Origin: Cyanobacteria bacterium UBA3803
Lineage (GTDB): Bacteria > Cyanobacteriota > Vampirovibrionia > Gastranaerophilales > Gastranaerophilaceae
DNA: 5,705 nt
Direction: 5' to 3'
NCBI GenBank assembly: GCA_002369055.1
Contig: DFEL01000101.1
Span: 1-5,705 of the forward strand
Positions 5,568 through 5,705 of the stretch are shown here, one piece after another; the first letter of the stretch is position 1; each line of letters begins with the position of its first letter. Below the pieces are notes generated by a model, which saw only the letters and a program-made list of their open reading frames with translations, ran no database searches and was not told the DNA's origin. The position numbers and the translations under genes are program-made.

Positions 5568-5571
5568 TATA

Positions 5572-5705
5572 ATGAAGAAAAAGATACTTGCATTTACGCT
5601 AGCAGAAACATTAATTGTAATGGGCGTAATTGGTATTGTTGCTGCATTGACATTACCTAACTTAAACAGTTCAACCAATAATAAAGAAAAAGTTGCTAAA
5701 GTTAA
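5572..5705 (+). CDS. Type IV pilin-like / pseudopilin protein, 3'-truncated by window edge
   Basis: Only the first 44 codons are present, but they hold the diagnostic part. A short basic leader, MKKKILA, is followed by a class III signal motif FTLAETLIVMGVIG with F8 at the +1 position and E12 at +5, then a hydrophobic helix to about residue 28 and LPNL. Prepilin peptidase would cut between A7 and F8. Position -1 is Ala instead of the usual Gly; peptidases of this family tolerate this to some degree. The hydrophobic helix keeps the protein in the inner membrane until it is packed into a pilus or pseudopilus. The C-terminal domain is missing, so a major pilin, minor pilin, competence pseudopilin or type II secretion pseudopilin cannot be told apart. 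It is divergent from the XRE regulator. The peptidase that would process it is encoded about 1.6 kb to the left. Confidence 0.88.
   Translation, partial: MKKKILAFTLAETLIVMGVIGIVAALTLPNLNSSTNNKEKVAKV

Overview
The window is AT-rich bacterial DNA with dense, standard-code genes. The best taxonomic guess is a gut-type non-photosynthetic relative of the cyanobacteria (Vampirovibrionia / 'Melainabacteria', order Gastranaerophilales). Two things point there. The group-3 sigma factor has the cyanobacterial SigF look (SLARRATDPVDDLVQVGS, then GEIRHYLRDKASMIKAPRE). The prepilin at the right edge starts FTLAETLIVMGVIG, a form I associate with this lineage. This is a guess from sequence style, not from a search.

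Layout. (1) 1-2033, minus strand: a very large, 3'-truncated DHH-family phosphoesterase with a long N-terminal extension. (2) 2034-2223: a 190-bp divergent intergenic region with a good extended -10 promoter pointing right. (3) 2224-4010, plus strand: a two-gene operon of a SigF-like sigma factor and, 2 bp later, a prepilin peptidase (PilD/GspO type). (4) 4002-5161, minus strand: an ECF sigma factor followed by its probable membrane-anchored zinc-binding anti-sigma factor. The anti-sigma stop codon overlaps the end of the peptidase gene on the other strand. (5) 5251-5463, minus strand: a 70-residue XRE-family DNA-binding protein. (6) 5464-5571: a 108-bp divergent intergenic region with two inverted repeats built from the same half-site. 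(7) 5572 to the edge, plus strand: the start of a type IV pilin-like (pseudopilin) gene with a strong Shine-Dalgarno sequence.

How the genes may work together. The peptidase would cut and N-methylate prepilins such as the one at the right edge. The sigma factor co-transcribed with it is of the type that in cyanobacteria controls pilus genes, so the operon looks like a regulator plus processing enzyme for a type IV pilus, competence pilus or type II-like secretion apparatus. The XRE protein sits divergent to the prepilin, with operator-like dyads between them, and is a natural candidate for a local repressor. The ECF/anti-sigma pair would add an envelope-signal input. Three transcription regulators and one anti-sigma factor lie between two pieces of prepilin machinery in about 3.5 kb. 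The functional link between them is inferred from position only. No tRNA, rRNA, CRISPR array, insertion sequence or convincing intrinsic terminator was seen, and no gene-free stretch exceeds 300 bases.
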